Source of the DNA: Lichenostomus cassidix
Taxonomy: Eukaryota; Chordata; Aves; Passeriformes; Meliphagidae
Length of the DNA stretch: 64,000 nt
Assembly: GCA_008360975.2 (NCBI GenBank)
Contig: CM039183.1
Location: 42,461,850-42,525,849 of the forward strand
Direction of reading: 5' to 3'
Shown: positions 62,505 through 64,000 of the stretch, one piece after another
How the letters are laid out: each line of letters starts with the position of its first letter
Position numbering within the stretch: the stretch's first letter is position 1
Position numbers and translations under genes: made by a program
The notes under the pieces: generated by a model
What the model was told of the DNA's origin: nothing
What the model saw: the letters and a program-made list of their open reading frames with translations, nothing else
The model's database searches: none

Positions 62505-64000
62505 TTAGGCAACTGTCATGTCCCTGAGAGAAATCAATGCTGCAGCATTGTTTTACCTTCCTTGCCTTACCTAGACTACTCTAAATTGAAATGCAAATGC
62601 AGCCACGAACTGCAGGCTTTGAACCATATTTTGAAGAGCTTCACTAATGTATTACAATGTTTCCAGACGTAGTATAAGGTGGTGCAGAATAAAGATGTTT
62701 GCTCGTATAATTGCCTGGGGAGACCTCAGGGCTGGGAATCTTTAACAGGTTAGACAGATATTTATCAGGCATGACACAGTATCGTTTATCCAGTTGGTTG
62801 GTTTAGAAGCCTCCCAGAGGTCCCTGTTTTCCTTATTTTGCATCAATTCTGTACATGTGGGATGACTGTGTTACTTACAAATTGTTTGGCAAACTGGAGG
62901 ACCAATAAAGCTTAATTGGGCTCCTGTGTGGATTCCCTTACATCTAACAACGTGGATGGTGTTTACAATTCTTTCAGGAAAAGTGCGTACAGAAAATTCT
63001 CCCTCCACAGAGTTTTCTGTTGCTGTAAATCCTACAGGACCAGAATACCTCTGAGACCTCCAAAGCTCTGATTGAAATTGGCTGGTTAGTACAGCAGTTA
63101 TTAGACACGTGCTGGCACACCTACCTGCAAACAAGCACAGAGGGTGATTGTGAGAGCCTTATTACACCAGGAAATCAGGTTGAAATGTAAAGCTGATGCA
63201 GGAGCCTTATAAGGCAATTTCACAAATGACCACTCTGGGGGAGAAACAGGAGGAGGTACATCAGGTTTTAATTATACTGATTATGGAGTGGATTTTTTAG
63301 TGCATTGCAGCCATAAATTTGTGATAATCAGGCAATTTGAAGCCATCAGAAGTTCTTCTTAAAATTTTCCCATTTATTTTGTGTCACTGGTAAAGAAAAT
63401 GGAGTGTATGAGTGTATCTCATTTCTTTATTATGGTCATCATTGATAAAACACTGAGGACCATAGTATGCACTAAGGGCCTAATAAGTGGGATAAAAACA
63501 AGGCACAGATTAATAGCATGAATTTTATGTGGAATTTTATTTTTGTATGCTTCAATGCCACCTACACCTGAAGGCAGAATGAGAGCTGCAGGTGATGAAC
63601 TCATGCTGCATGAGTTTAGTGCTCATGATTTTTACTTAGAGAAGGTAGAAATCTTGGGGTTGCATTTGACCTCCTGTGTAACATTGCAGCAATGCATCCA
63701 CTCTAACATCTCTCTGAAAACCACAGGAGAATGTTACAAGAAATGTTAGTTAGCTGTGTTTTTCCATAAAACTCTCTCTCAATAGTGACAAATGAATGGG
63801 GGAAGTTGAGTGGAGGATTCCTCTGAATCTCAGAGGTTGCAGATCATTAAAACAGCAGGTCTGAACACTGAGGACATGGAAGAGGGAGCACATCAAGGAA
63901 CAGCAACCTTGTTAGGGCAGACAGTGATGCATTCCACATCCAGTGGGGGTAGAAACTGTGCCTTTTTTTCCATATCTTCTGCTGACACAAGAAGGAATAA
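62505..64000. other. AT-rich single-copy DNA, possible conserved non-coding sequence
   Basis: No open frame above 87 codons and no repeat. The sequence at 62570-63400 contains an exact octamer motif ATGCAAAT (62591-62598) and several evenly spaced AT-rich motifs such as TTTTAATTATACTG. This is the style of many vertebrate non-coding conserved elements, but that is an impression without alignment. Confidence 0.3.

Noticed and set aside
1..64000. tRNA, rRNA, snRNA, microRNA and CRISPR signals
   Set aside because: No tRNA B-box-like GGTTCGANTCC was found, no known small-RNA sequence was recognised and no regularly spaced direct repeats occur.

Overview
The window looks like 64 kb of gene-free nuclear DNA from a bird, either intergenic or a very long intron. 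The repeats carry the identification. Seven pieces of the CR1 LINE are visible, with the bird-type 3' end (alternating ATTCTGTG-like octamers, no poly-A). There is one diverged copy of the widespread avian LTR that begins TGTCCT and has a GGGGCATGGCCAG-type core, two other retroviral LTRs, and a few very old SINE remnants. Alu, B1/B2 and L1 sequences are absent, repeat density is low and most of the sequence is AT-rich. Operons, ribosome binding sites and dense ORFs are all missing, so it is not prokaryotic. I cannot name the species. Two CR1 copies belong to a subfamily I associate with Neoaves, but that rests on memory.

Layout. 0-1 kb: an 820-bp, frameshifted CR1 on the minus strand. 1-9 kb: AT-rich single-copy DNA with an old CORE-SINE (4.4-4.6 kb) and a perfect 26-bp palindrome (7.3 kb). 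9-14 kb: two small GC-rich pockets (9.2-9.4 and 13.0-13.1 kb) with splice-donor-like motifs on the plus strand. 14.2-14.9 kb: a retroviral LTR on the minus strand. 17.5 kb: three hairpins in a TG/CA-rich stretch. 19.6 kb: short CR1. 22.3 kb: old SINE fragment. 24.2-24.4 kb: strand-asymmetric low-complexity DNA. 27.8 kb: truncated avian LTR. 30.2 and 39.4 kb: old CR1 pieces. 43.6 kb: (ATCT)7 microsatellite. 50.25-50.8 kb: the best-preserved CR1. 50.9 kb: (CA)10. 52.3 kb: the only plus-strand CR1. 56.8-57.1 kb: very old CR1. 60.15-60.35 kb: a short LTR with recognisable promoter and poly-A signals. 62.5-63.4 kb: AT-rich single-copy DNA that could be conserved regulatory sequence.

I found no protein-coding gene, tRNA, rRNA, snRNA or CRISPR array. 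The longest open frame is 207 codons (minus strand near 57.5 kb), which is about what chance gives in six frames of AT-rich DNA, and it has no recognisable domain. Coding traces I can support are decayed pieces of CR1 ORF2. No new multi-gene system is present. The most check-worthy observations are the palindrome, the CpG-rich pocket, the hairpin cluster, the short LTR and the candidate conserved stretches. All GC values, repeat boundaries and family matches were judged by eye and from memory, without alignment.
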